Source of the DNA: Microbacterium sp.
Lineage (GTDB): Bacteria; Actinomycetota; Actinomycetes; Actinomycetales; Microbacteriaceae
Length of the DNA stretch: 64,000 bases
NCBI GenBank assembly: GCA_013823625.1
Contig: PNMM01000002.1
Coordinates: 372,001-436,000 of the forward strand
Direction: 5' to 3'
Part shown: positions 17,396-26,723 of the stretch, in pieces
Numbering within the stretch: position 1 is the stretch's first letter
Layout: the number at the start of each line of letters is the position of its first letter
Notes under the pieces: model-generated
Database searches by the model: none
What the model was told of the DNA's origin: nothing
Seen by the model: only the letters and a program-made list of their open reading frames with translations
Program-made: the position numbers and the translations under genes

Positions 17396-19282
17396 ATGTC
17401 GGCCATCTCCACGAGCACTGTCGCCCGCGATCGCCTCCCCGGCCTCGACGGCCTGCGCGCCCTGGCGATCGTGCTCGTGCTCGCCTACCACCTGTTTCCG
17501 GGGCTCGCCCCCGGCGGATTCATCGGCGTCGACGTGTTTTTCGTCGTGAGCGGGTATCTCATCACGGCCCTGCTGGTCGCCGAGCACCGAGCGCGAGGCC
17601 GCATCGCGCTCGGGTCGTTTTGGGCGCGACGCGCGCGACGCCTACTGCCCGCGCTCATCGTCGTCGTCGGGCTCTCGTCGGCCGTCGCAGCGCTCATCGG
17701 GGGCGACATTCTCGTCGGCATCGGGTGGCAGCTCGCCGGCGTGCTCACCTTCAGCAGCAACTGGTGGTCGATCGCCCAGGGCGCGAGCTACCTCGACCAA
17801 ACAAGCCCCGACCTCTTTCGGCACGCGTGGTCGCTCGCCGTTGAAGAGCAGTTCTACCTCGTGTGGCCCCTCGTCATCATCCTGACTCTGCTGCTGCCCC
17901 CGCGGTGGTTGCGGGTTGCGGTGCCGCTCGCCCTCGCGGTGGGTTCGGCGGTGGCGATGGCGGTGCTCGCGGGTGACCCCGGCATGGATCCGGCGCCGGC
18001 CTCGGTCGCGTATCTGTCGACCCTCACCCACGGCTTCGGGCTGCTGCTCGGCGCGGGCGTGGCGCTCGGGATGGAGCCGTTGCGCGAGCGGGCATCCGCC
18101 CCACGCACCGCTGGCTGGCTCGCCGACCTCGGCGCGCTGCTCGCGGCGAGCGGGCTCATCGCACTCGCGTGGGTTCTGTCGATTGACGCGGCCGTCACCT
18201 ATCGTGGGGGGCTTGTTGCCGCCACGCTGCTCACCGCCGTCGTCATCGTGTGCCTCGCGCATCCCGCAGGGCGAACGGCGCGTTGGGCGGATGCTCGCCT
18301 CGCGCGCTGGGTCGGTGAGCGCTCGTACGGCCTCTACCTCTGGCACTGGCCCGTGCTCATGCTTCTCGGTGCCGCCCTGCCGCAGATCGATCGCGTTGGC
18401 GACCAGAGTTGGCTGCTGGGGCTCGCGGCACTCGCGATCTCGGTCGTGCTCGCGGCGCTCAGTTACCGCTTCATTGAGCAGCCGGTGCGCCATCGGCGCC
18501 CACAGCGCGCGCTGCGCGGCGAACTCGGCTGGGGCCGCGCCCGCCGGGTAGCCCTAGGGGTGGGCGTTACCGCGGCCCTCGTCGGACTCATTGCGGGTGG
18601 CGCTATCGCCGTCGTTCGGGCACCGGCACAGTCGCAAGCCGAAGCGTTCATCGCGGCGGGGCAAGCCGCTCTCGCTGCTCCCCGGCCCGAAGTTCCGCTG
18701 CGGGTGCCCCTCAGCGAACGCGGGCCCGATGATGCCTCGGCAGGGCAACTCGCGACCGGCGATCAGATCATCGCGATTGGCGACTCAGTGATGCTCGCCG
18801 CGGCACCGCAACTGCAAGCCCGTTTTCCGGGAATCGCGATCGATGCCGCGGTCTCTCGACAAATGCGGCAAGCGCCCGAGATCGTTCAGTCGCTCGCGGG
18901 CGCGGGCCTTTTGCGGCCCGTCATGATCATCGGTCTTGGCACCAACGGGTCGATCGACCCGGCGACCTTGCACGAGGTTCGCGCACTTCTCGGGCCCGAT
19001 CGGCACCTCGTGCTCGTGAGCGCACAGGCCCCTCGCGAGTGGATACCGAGTGTCAACGCCCACCTTGTGGCCTTCGCTGACGACTACCGTGATGTCGTCA
19101 TCGCCGATTGGTACTCGGCCATCGCCCCGCAGCTCAGGCTGCTTGCCCGAGACCAAGTGCATCCCGGCTCCGCGGGCGGAAGCGTCTACGCGGGTGCGAT
19201 CGAGATAGCTCTCCAGCAGCTCGCCGAGCTTCCCGAGACGATCAACTACGACGAGAATCCCGAGTTGCTGCGACCGCAGTAG
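17396..19282 (+). CDS. Acyltransferase 3 with C-terminal SGNH domain
   Basis: 628 residues. Residues 1-365 form about ten transmembrane helices starting with LDGLRALAIVLVLAYHLFP and GVDVFFVVSGYL, the OafA/YrhL acyltransferase-3 pattern with its conserved Arg and His. A further transmembrane segment near 390 leads to an extracytoplasmic SGNH hydrolase-like domain: IGDSVM (serine block), GLGTNG (Asn block) and DQVHPG (Asp-His). Such proteins move acyl groups, usually acetyl, to surface polysaccharide or peptidoglycan. The acceptor is unknown. It is transcribed against the flanking core genes. Confidence 0.9.
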   Translation: MSAISTSTVARDRLPGLDGLRALAIVLVLAYHLFPGLAPGGFIGVDVFFVVSGYLITALLVAEHRARGRIALGSFWARRARRLLPALIVVVGLSSAVAALIGGDILVGIGWQLAGVLTFSSNWWSIAQGASYLDQTSPDLFRHAWSLAVEEQFYLVWPLVIILTLLLPPRWLRVAVPLALAVGSAVAMAVLAGDPGMDPAPASVAYLSTLTHGFGLLLGAGVALGMEPLRERASAPRTAGWLADLGALLAASGLIALAWVLSIDAAVTYRGGLVAATLLTAVVIVCLAHPAGRTARWADARLARWVGERSYGLYLWHWPVLMLLGAALPQIDRVGDQSWLLGLAALAISVVLAALSYRFIEQPVRHRRPQRALRGELGWGRARRVALGVGVTAALVGLIAGGAIAVVRAPAQSQAEAFIAAGQAALAAPRPEVPLRVPLSERGPDDASAGQLATGDQIIAIGDSVMLAAAPQLQARFPGIAIDAAVSRQMRQAPEIVQSLAGAGLLRPVMIIGLGTNGSIDPATLHEVRALLGPDRHLVLVSAQAPREWIPSVNAHLVAFADDYRDVVIADWYSAIAPQLRLLARDQVHPGSAGGSVYAGAIEIALQQLAELPETINYDENPELLRPQ

Positions 19283-19301
19283 TCGGGCGGCGGCACACGA
19301 A

Positions 19302-20330
19302 CTAGTAGGCGATGCGATACGACACGTCGCGCGCCGTGGGCTCGAAGCCGAGTCGGGTGTAGACGCCGAGCGCGCCCGTGGGGTTCTCGGTGTCGACGTC
19401 GAGCGCGGCGCTCTCGAGCCCCGCATCCCGATACGCCTGCATCACGTCGGTGAGCAAAGCGCTGGCAAGGCCGCGACCTCGCCACTCGCGCACCGTGCCG
19501 ACGAGACCGATGTATCCCGACCGCGTTCCGCCCCGCTCCCAGTCGTCTTCGTTGATCTCGGTCATCACGAACCCGACAACGTCACTGCCCGCGAGTGCGA
19601 CGCGACTGAGATCAGCGCGAAAACTCGGAAGCCCTTGCATCGATTCCCACCCCTCGCGACTCGCGGGCTGACTGCCCCAGTGGTCGGCGAACGCGGCGTT
19701 CTTCGCCTCGCGCACGGCCTCACTGAGGGTCGAATCGAACGGCACCACGCTCACCCCATCCGGCATGGGGGTCGGTGTCGCGGCCACGGCAAGGTCGGCC
19801 TCGAGCGTCGTGAAGTAGCGCGCGGGCTCGAACCCGAGGCGTTGGGCGAGCCGACCGTGCTCGGGTGCGAGATCGGGCGCGTAACTCAGCACCCACGCGG
19901 GCATGGTCAGGTCGCTCTCGGCGAGCTTGTGGCGCGCACGGGTGTGCTGCCACGCCAGAAGCTCGCGCCCGATTCCTTGCCCGCGGTGCTCGGCCGCAAC
20001 GCCGCCAAACAAGATCACCCGAACAAGAGACTCGGGGTCAGGAGGAGCCACGACCAGGCCCCATGCCACGGCCGTGCCGTCGGCATCGAACGCGATCAGT
20101 CCGTCTCGCTCGGGCTCCACCCACGAGTGCGTCAGCTCTTCCTGCATCTCATCGAGAGTCTCGCTCCAGGTGGGGTGATCGCGCGCGCTCATGCGCTCGG
20201 CGAGCTCGGTGATGACCCCGGCGTCGTCCGCCGTGAGGGGACGCCAATGGATGCCCTCCGGGCCGGTCGGCAGCGATGAGTCCTCCGGCACTGGCACGCG
20301 GTCGCGCAAGGGAAGCAAGGGTTCGGTCAC
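19302..20330 (-). CDS. Tandem GNAT-domain N-acetyltransferase
   Basis: 342 residues from the GTG at 20330, chosen because the longer frame would include the rplQ terminator. It has two GNAT domains: acetyl-CoA loops GVAAEHRGQGIGREL (about 120-134) and VREWRGRGLASALL (about 285-298). The two-domain arrangement recalls mycothiol synthase, but the mshD pattern is not clear enough to name it. It lies between the rplQ terminator and the convergent acyltransferase. Function unknown. Confidence 0.8.
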   Translation of the reverse strand: MTEPLLPLRDRVPVPEDSSLPTGPEGIHWRPLTADDAGVITELAERMSARDHPTWSETLDEMQEELTHSWVEPERDGLIAFDADGTAVAWGLVVAPPDPESLVRVILFGGVAAEHRGQGIGRELLAWQHTRARHKLAESDLTMPAWVLSYAPDLAPEHGRLAQRLGFEPARYFTTLEADLAVAATPTPMPDGVSVVPFDSTLSEAVREAKNAAFADHWGSQPASREGWESMQGLPSFRADLSRVALAGSDVVGFVMTEINEDDWERGGTRSGYIGLVGTVREWRGRGLASALLTDVMQAYRDAGLESAALDVDTENPTGALGVYTRLGFEPTARDVSYRIAY

Positions 20331-20344
20331 GAAGAAAAGCGTAC

Positions 20345-20370
20345 GGCCCTCGCTCCGAAGAGCGAGGGCC
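20345..20370 (-). terminator. Intrinsic terminator of the ribosomal superoperon
   Basis: GGCCCTCGCTC and GAGCGAGGGCC form an 11 bp perfect stem with a CGAA tetraloop, followed on the minus strand by a T-rich run (GCTTTTCTTC). It lies 26 bp past the rplQ stop. Confidence 0.87.
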
Positions 20371-20395
20371 GACACGGGATCGTGATCGATCAGTG

Positions 20396-20986
20396 CTACT
20401 TGGCCTCGTCGCTAGCCTCGGCGGCAGCGGCGCTGTCATCAGCGACGACCGCGTCGGCGGCGGCCTCGTCGGCAACCGGAGCGTCGGCGACAGGCTCGTC
20501 GACGACAACCTCGTCAGCAACAACCTCATCAGCAGCGGGCTCGTCAGCGACAACCTCAGCGGCGGGAGCCTTCTTGGCCGGCGCGGCAGCCGCGGCGGTC
20601 TTCTTGGCGCTCGATGCCTTGGGGCTGACCGGCTCGAGTACGAGCTCGATCACGGCCATGGGGGCGTTGTCGCCCTTGCGGTAGCCAACCTTCGTGATGC
20701 GGGTGTAGCCACCCTCACGCTCGGCAACGAGCGGCGCGATCTCGGTGAAGAGCTCGTGCACCGCACTCTTGTCGCGAATGATGGTCATCACGCGACGACG
20801 AGCGTGCAGATCGCCGCGCTTGGCGAAGGTGATCAGGCGCTCAGCGAGCGGACGAAGGCGCTTGGCCTTCGTCTCGGTCGTGGTGATGCGCTTGTGGGTG
20901 AACAGCGCCGTCGCGAGGTTCGCGAGAAGAAGGCGCTCGTGGGCGGGTCCGCCACCGAGGCGGGGGCCCTTCGTGGGCTGAGGCAT
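20396..20986 (-). CDS. rplQ: 50S ribosomal protein L17 with acidic tail
   Basis: 196 residues. The conserved L17 core is residues 1-120 ([19 protein letters not shown], then [19 protein letters not shown]). About 75 further residues begin with Lys/Ala and become a run of VADEP-like acidic repeats. The tail is strongly negative and disordered by composition. It is the last gene of the alpha operon before a strong terminator. E. coli L17 is about 127 residues. Confidence 0.97.
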   Translation of the reverse strand: MPQPTKGPRLGGGPAHERLLLANLATALFTHKRITTTETKAKRLRPLAERLITFAKRGDLHARRRVMTIIRDKSAVHELFTEIAPLVAEREGGYTRITKVGYRKGDNAPMAVIELVLEPVSPKASSAKKTAAAAAPAKKAPAAEVVADEPAADEVVADEVVVDEPVADAPVADEAAADAVVADDSAAAAEASDEAK

Positions 20987-21044
20987 GGTGTGTGTTCTTT
21001 CGTATCAGAGAAGAGAGGGCGAGCAGGAAGGAACGCGGGGCGTC

Positions 21045-22034
21045 CTAGCTCTCCTCGTCGTCGTAGCCGCCGTAGAAGTGAGCGCCGTCGAACCCGGGAA
21101 CCGCGTCCTTGAGCGAGAGGCCCATCTCGACGAGCTTGTCCTTGACCTCGTCGACCGACTTCTGGCCGAAGTTGCGGATGTTCATCAGCTGCGTCTCAGA
21201 GAGCGCAACGAGCTCGCTGACCGTGTTGATGCCCTCGCGCTTGAGGCAGTTGTAGCTGCGCACCGAGAGGTCGAGGTCTTCGATCGGCATTGAGAGCTCG
21301 GTCGAGAGAACCGCGTCAACCGGCGCCGGGCCGATCTCGATACCCTCGGCCTGCGTGTTGAGCTCACGCGCGAGGCCGAACAGCTCAACCAGCGTGCGGC
21401 CAGCCGACGCGATCGCGTCGCGAGGGGTGATCGCAGGCTTCGACTCGACGTCGACAACGAGACGGTCGAAGTCGGTGCGCTCACCGGCACGCGTTGCTTC
21501 AACGCGGTAGGTCACCTTGAGCACGGGCGAGTAGATCGAGTCGACCGGAATCTGGCCGGCCTCGCTGAACTCGCTGCGGTTCTGCGTCGCGCTCACGTAG
21601 CCGCGGCCACGCTCGATCGTCAGTTCGAGTTCGAACTTCGCGCTGTCGTTGAGCGTCGCGATCACGAGCTCGGGGTTGTGAATCTCAACACCCGCCGGAG
21701 CCGAAATGTCGGCAGCCGTGACCTCGCCCGCGCCCTGCTTGCGCAAGTACGCCGTGATCGGCTCATCGTGCTCGCTCGAAACAACGAGGTTCTTGACGTT
21801 GAGGATGATCTCGGTGACGTCTTCTTTCACCCCAGCGATGGTGCTGAACTCGTGCAAGACGCCGTCAATGCGGATGCTCGTCACGGCAGCCCCGGGAATC
21901 GACGAGAGCAGCGTGCGGCGCAGTGAGTTGCCGAGGGTGTAGCCGAAACCGGGCTCCAGCGGCTCGATGATGAACCGGGACCGGAACTCGGAGACGTTCT
22001 CCTCGGTCAGCGTGGGACGTTGTGCGATGAGCAC
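21045..22034 (-). CDS. rpoA: RNA polymerase alpha subunit
   Basis: 329 residues. The N-terminal dimerisation domain contains [24 protein letters not shown]; the C-terminal domain contains [16 protein letters not shown] and [14 protein letters not shown] for UP-element and activator contact. GTG start at 22034 with AAAGGA nine bases upstream. No rpsD lies between rpsK and rpoA; a 171-base hairpin-rich gap is there instead. Confidence 0.98.
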   Translation of the reverse strand: MLIAQRPTLTEENVSEFRSRFIIEPLEPGFGYTLGNSLRRTLLSSIPGAAVTSIRIDGVLHEFSTIAGVKEDVTEIILNVKNLVVSSEHDEPITAYLRKQGAGEVTAADISAPAGVEIHNPELVIATLNDSAKFELELTIERGRGYVSATQNRSEFSEAGQIPVDSIYSPVLKVTYRVEATRAGERTDFDRLVVDVESKPAITPRDAIASAGRTLVELFGLARELNTQAEGIEIGPAPVDAVLSTELSMPIEDLDLSVRSYNCLKREGINTVSELVALSETQLMNIRNFGQKSVDEVKDKLVEMGLSLKDAVPGFDGAHFYGGYDDEES

Positions 22035-22052
22035 TGTTGATTCCTTTCGGCA

Positions 22053-22074
22053 AAGTGTCCGCCATATGACACTT
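22053..22074 (-). other. Hairpin just upstream of rpoA
   Basis: AAGTGTC and GACACTT form a 7 bp perfect stem 19 bases before the rpoA GTG. A second stem (CGACGAG with CTCGTCG, 22081-22101) is adjacent. Either could tune rpoA expression relative to the ribosomal genes. Confidence 0.4.
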
Positions 22075-22142
22075 GTGGCGCGACGAGTGGCTGGCTCGTC
22101 GAGTGTGTTGAGTTATTGAAGAGCGAGGGATGCCCGGCCGGC

Positions 22143-22160
22143 GTGCGCCTCTCGGCGCAC
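22143..22160 (-). other. Hairpin in the rpsK-rpoA gap
   Basis: GTGCGCC and GGCGCAC form a 7 bp stem with a 4-base loop, 45 bp after the rpsK stop. It could be an attenuator or an RNA-processing site; no T-tract follows. Confidence 0.4.
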
Positions 22161-22205
22161 ACCGCCGCAATTCCCGTGACTAGCGCCAGGGGAATCGCCA
22201 CTGGG

Positions 22206-22604
22206 CTAGACGCGACGACGCTTGGGCGGGCGGCAGCCGTTGTGCGCCTGGGGCGTCACATCGCTGATCGAGCCGACCTCGAGCCCAGCGGCCTGCAGCG
22301 AGCGGATCGCCGTCTCACGACCCGAGCCCGGGCCCTTGACGAAGACGTCAACCTTCTTCATGCCGTGCTCTTGCGCCTGACGCGCGGCCGACTCTGCGGC
22401 GAGCTGAGCGGCGAACGGGGTCGACTTGCGCGAGCCCTTGAAACCAACCTGGCCCGACGAGGCCCAGCTGATCACAGCGCCGGTCGGGTCGGTGATCGAC
22501 ACGATCGTGTTGTTGAAGGTCGACTTGATGTGAGCCTGCCCAACGGCGATGCTCTTCTTTTCTTTGCGGCGGGGCTTACGCGCGGCCGACTTGGGTGCTG
22601 CCAT
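22206..22604 (-). CDS. rpsK: 30S ribosomal protein S11
   Basis: 132 residues. The core [20 protein letters not shown] and the C-terminal [12 protein letters not shown] are the S11 signatures; the protein lines the platform of the 30S subunit. A short Lys/Arg-rich N-terminus is typical. ATG start preceded by AGGAG. It lies 47 bp after rpsM. Confidence 0.98.
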   Translation of the reverse strand: MAAPKSAARKPRRKEKKSIAVGQAHIKSTFNNTIVSITDPTGAVISWASSGQVGFKGSRKSTPFAAQLAAESAARQAQEHGMKKVDVFVKGPGSGRETAIRSLQAAGLEVGSISDVTPQAHNGCRPPKRRRV

Positions 22605-22651
22605 GGTCTTCTCCTAAACCTGTGGATTACGCGGGTCGCGGCGGGGCCGGA

Positions 22652-23026
22652 CTAACGCGCCTTCTTCTTGCCGGCGACGGTGCGCTTCGGGCCCTTGCGG
22701 GTGCGCGCGTTGGTCTTGGTGCGCTGACCGCGCACGGGCAGACCGCGACGGTGGCGGATGCCCTCGTACGAGCCGATCTCGACCTTGCGGCGGATGTCGG
22801 CGGCGACCTCACGGCGGAGGTCACCCTCGACCTTGTAGGTGCCTTCGATGTGGTCGCGCAGAGCGACGAGCTGGTCGTCGGTCAGGTCCTTGACGCGCAC
22901 GTTGGGGTCGATACCCGTGGCGACGAGGGTTTCGGTCGAACGGGTACGACCGACTCCATAGATGTAGGTGAGGGCAATCTCCACGCGCTTATCGCGCGGG
23001 ATGTCCACTCCGGCAAGACGGGCCAT
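22652..23026 (-). CDS. rpsM: 30S ribosomal protein S13
   Basis: 124 residues, beginning [20 protein letters not shown] and containing [20 protein letters not shown], the S13 signature that contacts P-site tRNA and bridges to 50S. It starts 141 bp after rpmJ. Confidence 0.98.
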   Translation of the reverse strand: MARLAGVDIPRDKRVEIALTYIYGVGRTRSTETLVATGIDPNVRVKDLTDDQLVALRDHIEGTYKVEGDLRREVAADIRRKVEIGSYEGIRHRRGLPVRGQRTKTNARTRKGPKRTVAGKKKAR

Positions 23027-23167
23027 GACGGCTCCTTCAGGTGGGTGAGAGGTGTGGAGCAGAACCGGTGCCAGGGCCTCCCGCCCTGGGTGTCCTCCGC
23101 ATGAGCGGGATCTGGAACTGCCTGGAGTTCGTATTCAGTTGTGAGTTCGTGGGGAGGCTCTAAAGCC

Positions 23168-23281
23168 TTAGCCCTGGCGCTGCTTGTGCCGCGGGTTCTC
23201 GCAAATGACCATCACGTTGCCGTGGCGACGGATGACCTTGCACTTGTCGCAGATGGGCTTGACGCTGGGGTTGACCTTCAT
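23168..23281 (-). CDS. rpmJ: 50S ribosomal protein L36
   Basis: 37 residues, read directly from the sequence. It starts [14 protein letters not shown] and ends HKQRQG. The zinc ligands C11, C14, C27 and H32 are all present, so this is the zinc-binding (C+) form. It lies 70 bp after infA and begins the infA-rpmJ-rpsM-rpsK-rpoA-rplQ segment. Confidence 0.97.
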   Translation of the reverse strand: MKVNPSVKPICDKCKVIRRHGNVMVICENPRHKQRQG

Positions 23282-23351
23282 GGTGTTCTTCTCTCTCGCT
23301 GGCCTCGTGCGCCGGGTGGATCCCCGGGCCGTTCCTTATCCGGCGAAACGG

Positions 23352-23573
23352 TTACTTGTAGCGATATACGATGCGGCCACGGGTCAGGTCGTAGGGGCTC
23401 AGCTCTACGATCACGCGGTCTTCAGGAAGAATGCGGATGTAGTGCTGGCGCATCTTTCCCGAGATGTGGGCGAGCACCTTGTGGCCGTTGGTCAGCTCAA
23501 CGCGAAACATCGCATTGGGCAGCGCTTCGACCACCGAGCCTTCAATCTCGATGACACCGTCTTTTTTGGCCAT
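23352..23573 (-). CDS. infA: Translation initiation factor IF-1
   Basis: 73 residues, one S1-like OB domain ([20 protein letters not shown], then [16 protein letters not shown]). The ATG at 23573 is preceded by AAGAGG; the longer frame is non-coding leader. It binds the A site during initiation. A 192 bp gap separates it from adk; methionine aminopeptidase (map), usually between adk and infA in Actinobacteria, is absent. Confidence 0.98.
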   Translation of the reverse strand: MAKKDGVIEIEGSVVEALPNAMFRVELTNGHKVLAHISGKMRQHYIRILPEDRVIVELSPYDLTRGRIVYRYK

Positions 23574-23673
23574 TGCCTCTTCGTCGCTAAAAGTGTGGTT
23601 TCTACCGGTCGTGCGGATGACGCGGTGCTGCTGCGAGAAATCCCCTCTGCACGGCGGGATCTCGGGAGACACG

Positions 23674-23700
23674 CCAAAGGCGTGCCAAAGGCACCAAAGG
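23674..23700. repeat. Three CCAAAGG direct repeats upstream of infA
   Basis: CCAAAGG occurs at 23674, 23685 and 23694. The first two copies lie in small inverted repeats (ACGCC-AAA-GGCGT and TGCC-AAA-GGCA). They are about 100 bases upstream of the infA start. Confidence 0.6.
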
Positions 23701-23737
23701 TCGAGCCTAGGTGATATGGATGCCCGAAGGCAAGTCG

Positions 23738-23755
23738 GTGCGCGAATCCGCGCAC
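23738..23755 (-). terminator. Weak hairpin after adk
   Basis: GTGCGCG and CGCGCAC form a 7 bp stem with an AATC loop, 11 bp past the adk stop. It is short and lacks a T-tract; termination may be partial. Confidence 0.35.
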
Positions 23756-23765
23756 ATCGACCGAA

Positions 23766-24356
23766 CTACGCTGCGAAGACGATGCCCCGAGTTGCGAGTG
23801 CGGCCTCAATGCGATCGGTGACCTCAGCGACCTCGCCGATGCCATCGACCTTCGCCAGCAACCCGCGCTCGTCGTAGACACCAATGAGCGGTGCTGTCTG
23901 CTGCGCGTAGACCTCAAGCCGATGGCGCACCACGGCCTCATCGTCGTCAGAACGACCCTGTTCGAGCGCGCGCTTCTTGAGGCGTTCGACCACGACGTCA
24001 GGCTCGGCGACCAGTTCGACCACCGCATCCATCGATGCCCCGCCGGCCGCCAGCAGCTCGTCGAGAGCGCGAACCTGATCGATCGTTCGCGGGTAGCCGT
24101 CAAGTAAGAAGCCTGCCGTCGCATCGGGCTGCGAAAGTCGATCGGCGACGAGGTCGTTCGTGAGACTGTCGGGAACGTTGTCGCCCGCATCCATGTATGC
24201 CTTGGCCTTCAGACCCAGCTCAGTCTCGTTGCGCAAGTGCTCACGAAAAATGTCACCCGTCGAGATGGCCGGAATGCCCAGTGCGGTCGAGAGGCGGTGC
24301 GCCTGCGTGCCCTTGCCCGCGCCAGGCGGGCCGATCAGCAGCAGACGGGCACTCAT
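23766..24356 (-). CDS. adk: Adenylate kinase
   Basis: 196 residues. The P-loop is [14 protein letters not shown]; the AMP site is [30 protein letters not shown] follows. The LID is the short zinc-free type, typical of Actinobacteria. The start overlaps the secY stop by 4 bp (ATGA). It balances adenylate pools. Confidence 0.98.
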   Translation of the reverse strand: MSARLLLIGPPGAGKGTQAHRLSTALGIPAISTGDIFREHLRNETELGLKAKAYMDAGDNVPDSLTNDLVADRLSQPDATAGFLLDGYPRTIDQVRALDELLAAGGASMDAVVELVAEPDVVVERLKKRALEQGRSDDDEAVVRHRLEVYAQQTAPLIGVYDERGLLAKVDGIGEVAEVTDRIEAALATRGIVFAA

Positions 24357-25678
24357 CGCAGCAGGCCTTCGTAGTGGCGCTGCTGCAATTGGGCGTCGAT
24401 CTGCTTGACGGTCTCAAGGCCCACACCAACGATGATCAGGATGCTCGCACCACCGAACGGGAAGTTCTGGTTGGCACCGATAGCCGCGAAGGCAATCAGC
24501 GGGATGAGCGCGATCAGACCGAGGTAGAGCGAGCCAGGCAGGGTAACCCGGGTGAGCACGTAGTCGAGGTACTCAGCCGTCGGACGACCCGCGCGAATGC
24601 CCGGGATGAAGCCGCCGTACTTCTTCATGTTGTCGGCGACCTCTTCAGGGTTGAAGGTGATCGCGACGTAGAAGTAGGTGAAGCCCACGATGAGGAAGAA
24701 GTACACGACCATGTAGATCGGGTTGTCGCCCGAGACCAGGTTGTTCTGAATCCAGACAACCCACTCCGGCGCCGTCTCGCCCGCCGCCGGCTGGTTGAAC
24801 TGCGCAATGAGTGCCGGCAAGTAGAGCAACGACGAGGCGAAGATGACGGGCACCACGCCGGCCATGTTGACCTTGATCGGAATGTAGGTGTTGTTGCCAC
24901 CATACGTGCGGCGGCCAACCATGCGCTTGGCGTACTGCACCGGAATGCGACGCTGCGACTGCTCGACGAACACCACACCGGCCATGACGAGCAAGCCAAT
25001 GCCCAGCACGAGCACGAAGACCTCAGGGCCCTGCGACACGGCGATGGCACCGAGTGCCGAGGGGAACGTCGCGGCAATCGAGGTGAAGATCAGCAGCGAC
25101 ATGCCGTTGCCGATGCCGCGCTCGGTCACGAGCTCACCGAACCACATGATGAGACCAGTACCGGCGGTCATCGTGATGACCATGAGCAAGATGGCGTACC
25201 ACGCGTCATTGGTGATGAGCTGGCTGCACTCGGGCACGCCGCTCGTGGTCGGGAACAGTGCACCAGCGCGCGCCACGGTGATGAGCGTGGTCGACTGCAG
25301 CACCGCGAGGGCGATCGTCATGTACCGCGTGTACTGCGTGAGCTTTGCCTGCCCCGCTTGACCCTCTTTGTGCAGGGTGTCGAAGTGAGGAATGACGACG
25401 CGCAACAGCTGGGTGATGATCGACGCCGTGATGTACGGCATGATGCCGAGCGCGAAGATCGAGAGCTGAAGCAGGGCGCCGCCACTGAACAGGTTGACGA
25501 GTTGGTAAAGACCCGTCGCACCTTGATTGCCGGCGAGGCACAACTGCACGTTCTGGAAATCGACGAAGGGCGCGGGAATAAACGATCCCAGGCGGAAGAT
25601 AGCGACAATCCCGAGGGTAAAGCCGATCTTCCGGCGCAGGTCGGGCGTGCGGAAGATCCGCCCGATAGCTCTGAACAC
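24353..25678 (-). CDS. secY: Protein translocase subunit SecY
   Basis: 441 residues with ten transmembrane segments. The GTG at 25678 follows a strong GGGAGG, and the product then begins [21 protein letters not shown] as in actinobacterial SecY; a frame start ten codons earlier lacks support. It forms the SecYEG channel in the cytoplasmic membrane. It lies 113 bp after rplO and is coupled to adk. Confidence 0.98.
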   Translation of the reverse strand: MFRAIGRIFRTPDLRRKIGFTLGIVAIFRLGSFIPAPFVDFQNVQLCLAGNQGATGLYQLVNLFSGGALLQLSIFALGIMPYITASIITQLLRVVIPHFDTLHKEGQAGQAKLTQYTRYMTIALAVLQSTTLITVARAGALFPTTSGVPECSQLITNDAWYAILLMVITMTAGTGLIMWFGELVTERGIGNGMSLLIFTSIAATFPSALGAIAVSQGPEVFVLVLGIGLLVMAGVVFVEQSQRRIPVQYAKRMVGRRTYGGNNTYIPIKVNMAGVVPVIFASSLLYLPALIAQFNQPAAGETAPEWVVWIQNNLVSGDNPIYMVVYFFLIVGFTYFYVAITFNPEEVADNMKKYGGFIPGIRAGRPTAEYLDYVLTRVTLPGSLYLGLIALIPLIAFAAIGANQNFPFGGASILIIVGVGLETVKQIDAQLQQRHYEGLLR

Positions 25679-25791
25679 GAGGACCTCCCGTAGAAAAACC
25701 ATGAGCACCCGACCGCCCGGCGGCGGCGGATGCTGTGGCCCGATTGGGCCGGACCCGCAGGGAAGGGTGGCCCCGAAGGGCCACCCATCAC

Positions 25792-26538
25792 CTACTGAAT
25801 CGAACCGCCGGCAGCGACGATCTTTTGCTCAGCCGAGCGCGAGACCTTGTCGACGGTCACATTGAGCTTAACCGCAATATCGCCATCACCGAGAACCTTG
25901 ACCTTCTCGTTCTTGCGCACGGCGCCCTTCGCCACGAGGTCAGCGATGGTCACATCGCCGCCCTTGGGGTAGAGCTCGGCGAGAGCAGCAAGGTTGACGA
26001 CCTGGTACTCGACCCGGAACGGGTTCGTGAAGCCGCGCAGCTTGGGCGCGCGCATCACCGAGTTCAGGTTGCCACCTTCGAAGCCGGGCTTGACCTGGTA
26101 GCGGGCCTTGGTTCCCTTGGTACCGCGGCCAGCCGTCTTGCCCTTCGAGCCTTCACCACGACCAACGCGCGTGCGGTCTTTCTTCGAACCGGCAGCGGGG
26201 CGCAGGTGGTGAACCTTGAGCACCTGCGGGCGCGCGACGTCAGCCGACGCGGCCTTCTTCGCGGGTGCCGACTTCGCGGCAGGAGCCTTGGCGGCAGGAG
26301 CCTTCTCGGCGGCAGCCTTGGCCGGAGCCTTCTCAGCTGCAGCCTTGGCCGGAGCCTTGTCAGCTGCTGCCTTGGCAGGGGCCTTCTCGGCCGCCGGGGC
26401 CTTCGCAGCAGCGGGTGCCTTGGCAGCCGCAGCCTTGGCCGGAGCCTTCGCCGCAGCCGCGGCGGGCGCCTTGGCAGCCGCAGCCGTCGTCTTCTTGGCC
26501 GGGGCCTTGGGGGCCGCGTCCTTCTTCTCTTCAGCCAT
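25792..26538 (-). CDS. rplO: 50S ribosomal protein L15 with Ala-Lys-Pro N-terminal arm
   Basis: 248 residues. The ribosomal core begins near residue 104 ([20 protein letters not shown], then [10 protein letters not shown]). Residues 1-103 are a basic, disordered Ala/Lys/Pro arm with three tandem KAPAKAAA(D/E) nonamers at 52-78. E. coli L15 is 144 residues. Other Microbacteriaceae also have extended L15 as far as I recall, but this arm is long. ATG overlaps the rpmD stop by one base (TAATG). Confidence 0.97.
   Translation of the reverse strand: MAEEKKDAAPKAPAKKTTAAAAKAPAAAAAKAPAKAAAAKAPAAAKAPAAEKAPAKAAADKAPAKAAAEKAPAKAAAEKAPAAKAPAAKSAPAKKAASADVARPQVLKVHHLRPAAGSKKDRTRVGRGEGSKGKTAGRGTKGTKARYQVKPGFEGGNLNSVMRAPKLRGFTNPFRVEYQVVNLAALAELYPKGGDVTIADLVAKGAVRKNEKVKVLGDGDIAVKLNVTVDKVSRSAEQKIVAAGGSIQ
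26305..26385 (-). repeat. Three 27 bp tandem repeats in rplO
   Basis: Three consecutive nine-codon units encode [27 protein letters not shown]. They differ at silent and one replacement position. A polymerase-slippage origin of arm growth is plausible. Confidence 0.75.
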
Positions 26539-26723
26539 TAGTCAATCTCCTCGACCGTCACGAGGTGAGCAACCGCACGCACGTAGCCACGGTTGGCCGG
26601 GGTGTCTTCGCGAACGACGACATCGCCGATGCGCTTGAGACCCAAGCTCCGCAGCGTGTCGCGCTGGTTCTGCTTCTCGCTAATGACGGACTTGATCTGG
26701 GTCACCTTGAGCTGCGCAGCCAT
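26538..26723 (-). CDS. rpmD: 50S ribosomal protein L30
   Basis: 61 residues: [20 protein letters not shown] and [20 protein letters not shown], the complete bacterial L30. The start shares one base with the rpsE stop and the stop shares one base with the rplO start, so translation of the three genes is tightly coupled. Confidence 0.97.
   Translation of the reverse strand: MAAQLKVTQIKSVISEKQNQRDTLRSLGLKRIGDVVVREDTPANRGYVRAVAHLVTVEEID

Noticed and set aside
24197-25693. 498-codon plus-strand open frame opposite secY
   Set aside because: Composition is the Arg/Asp/His-rich antisense pattern typical of GC-rich genes, with no recognisable domain; secY on the other strand is unmistakable.
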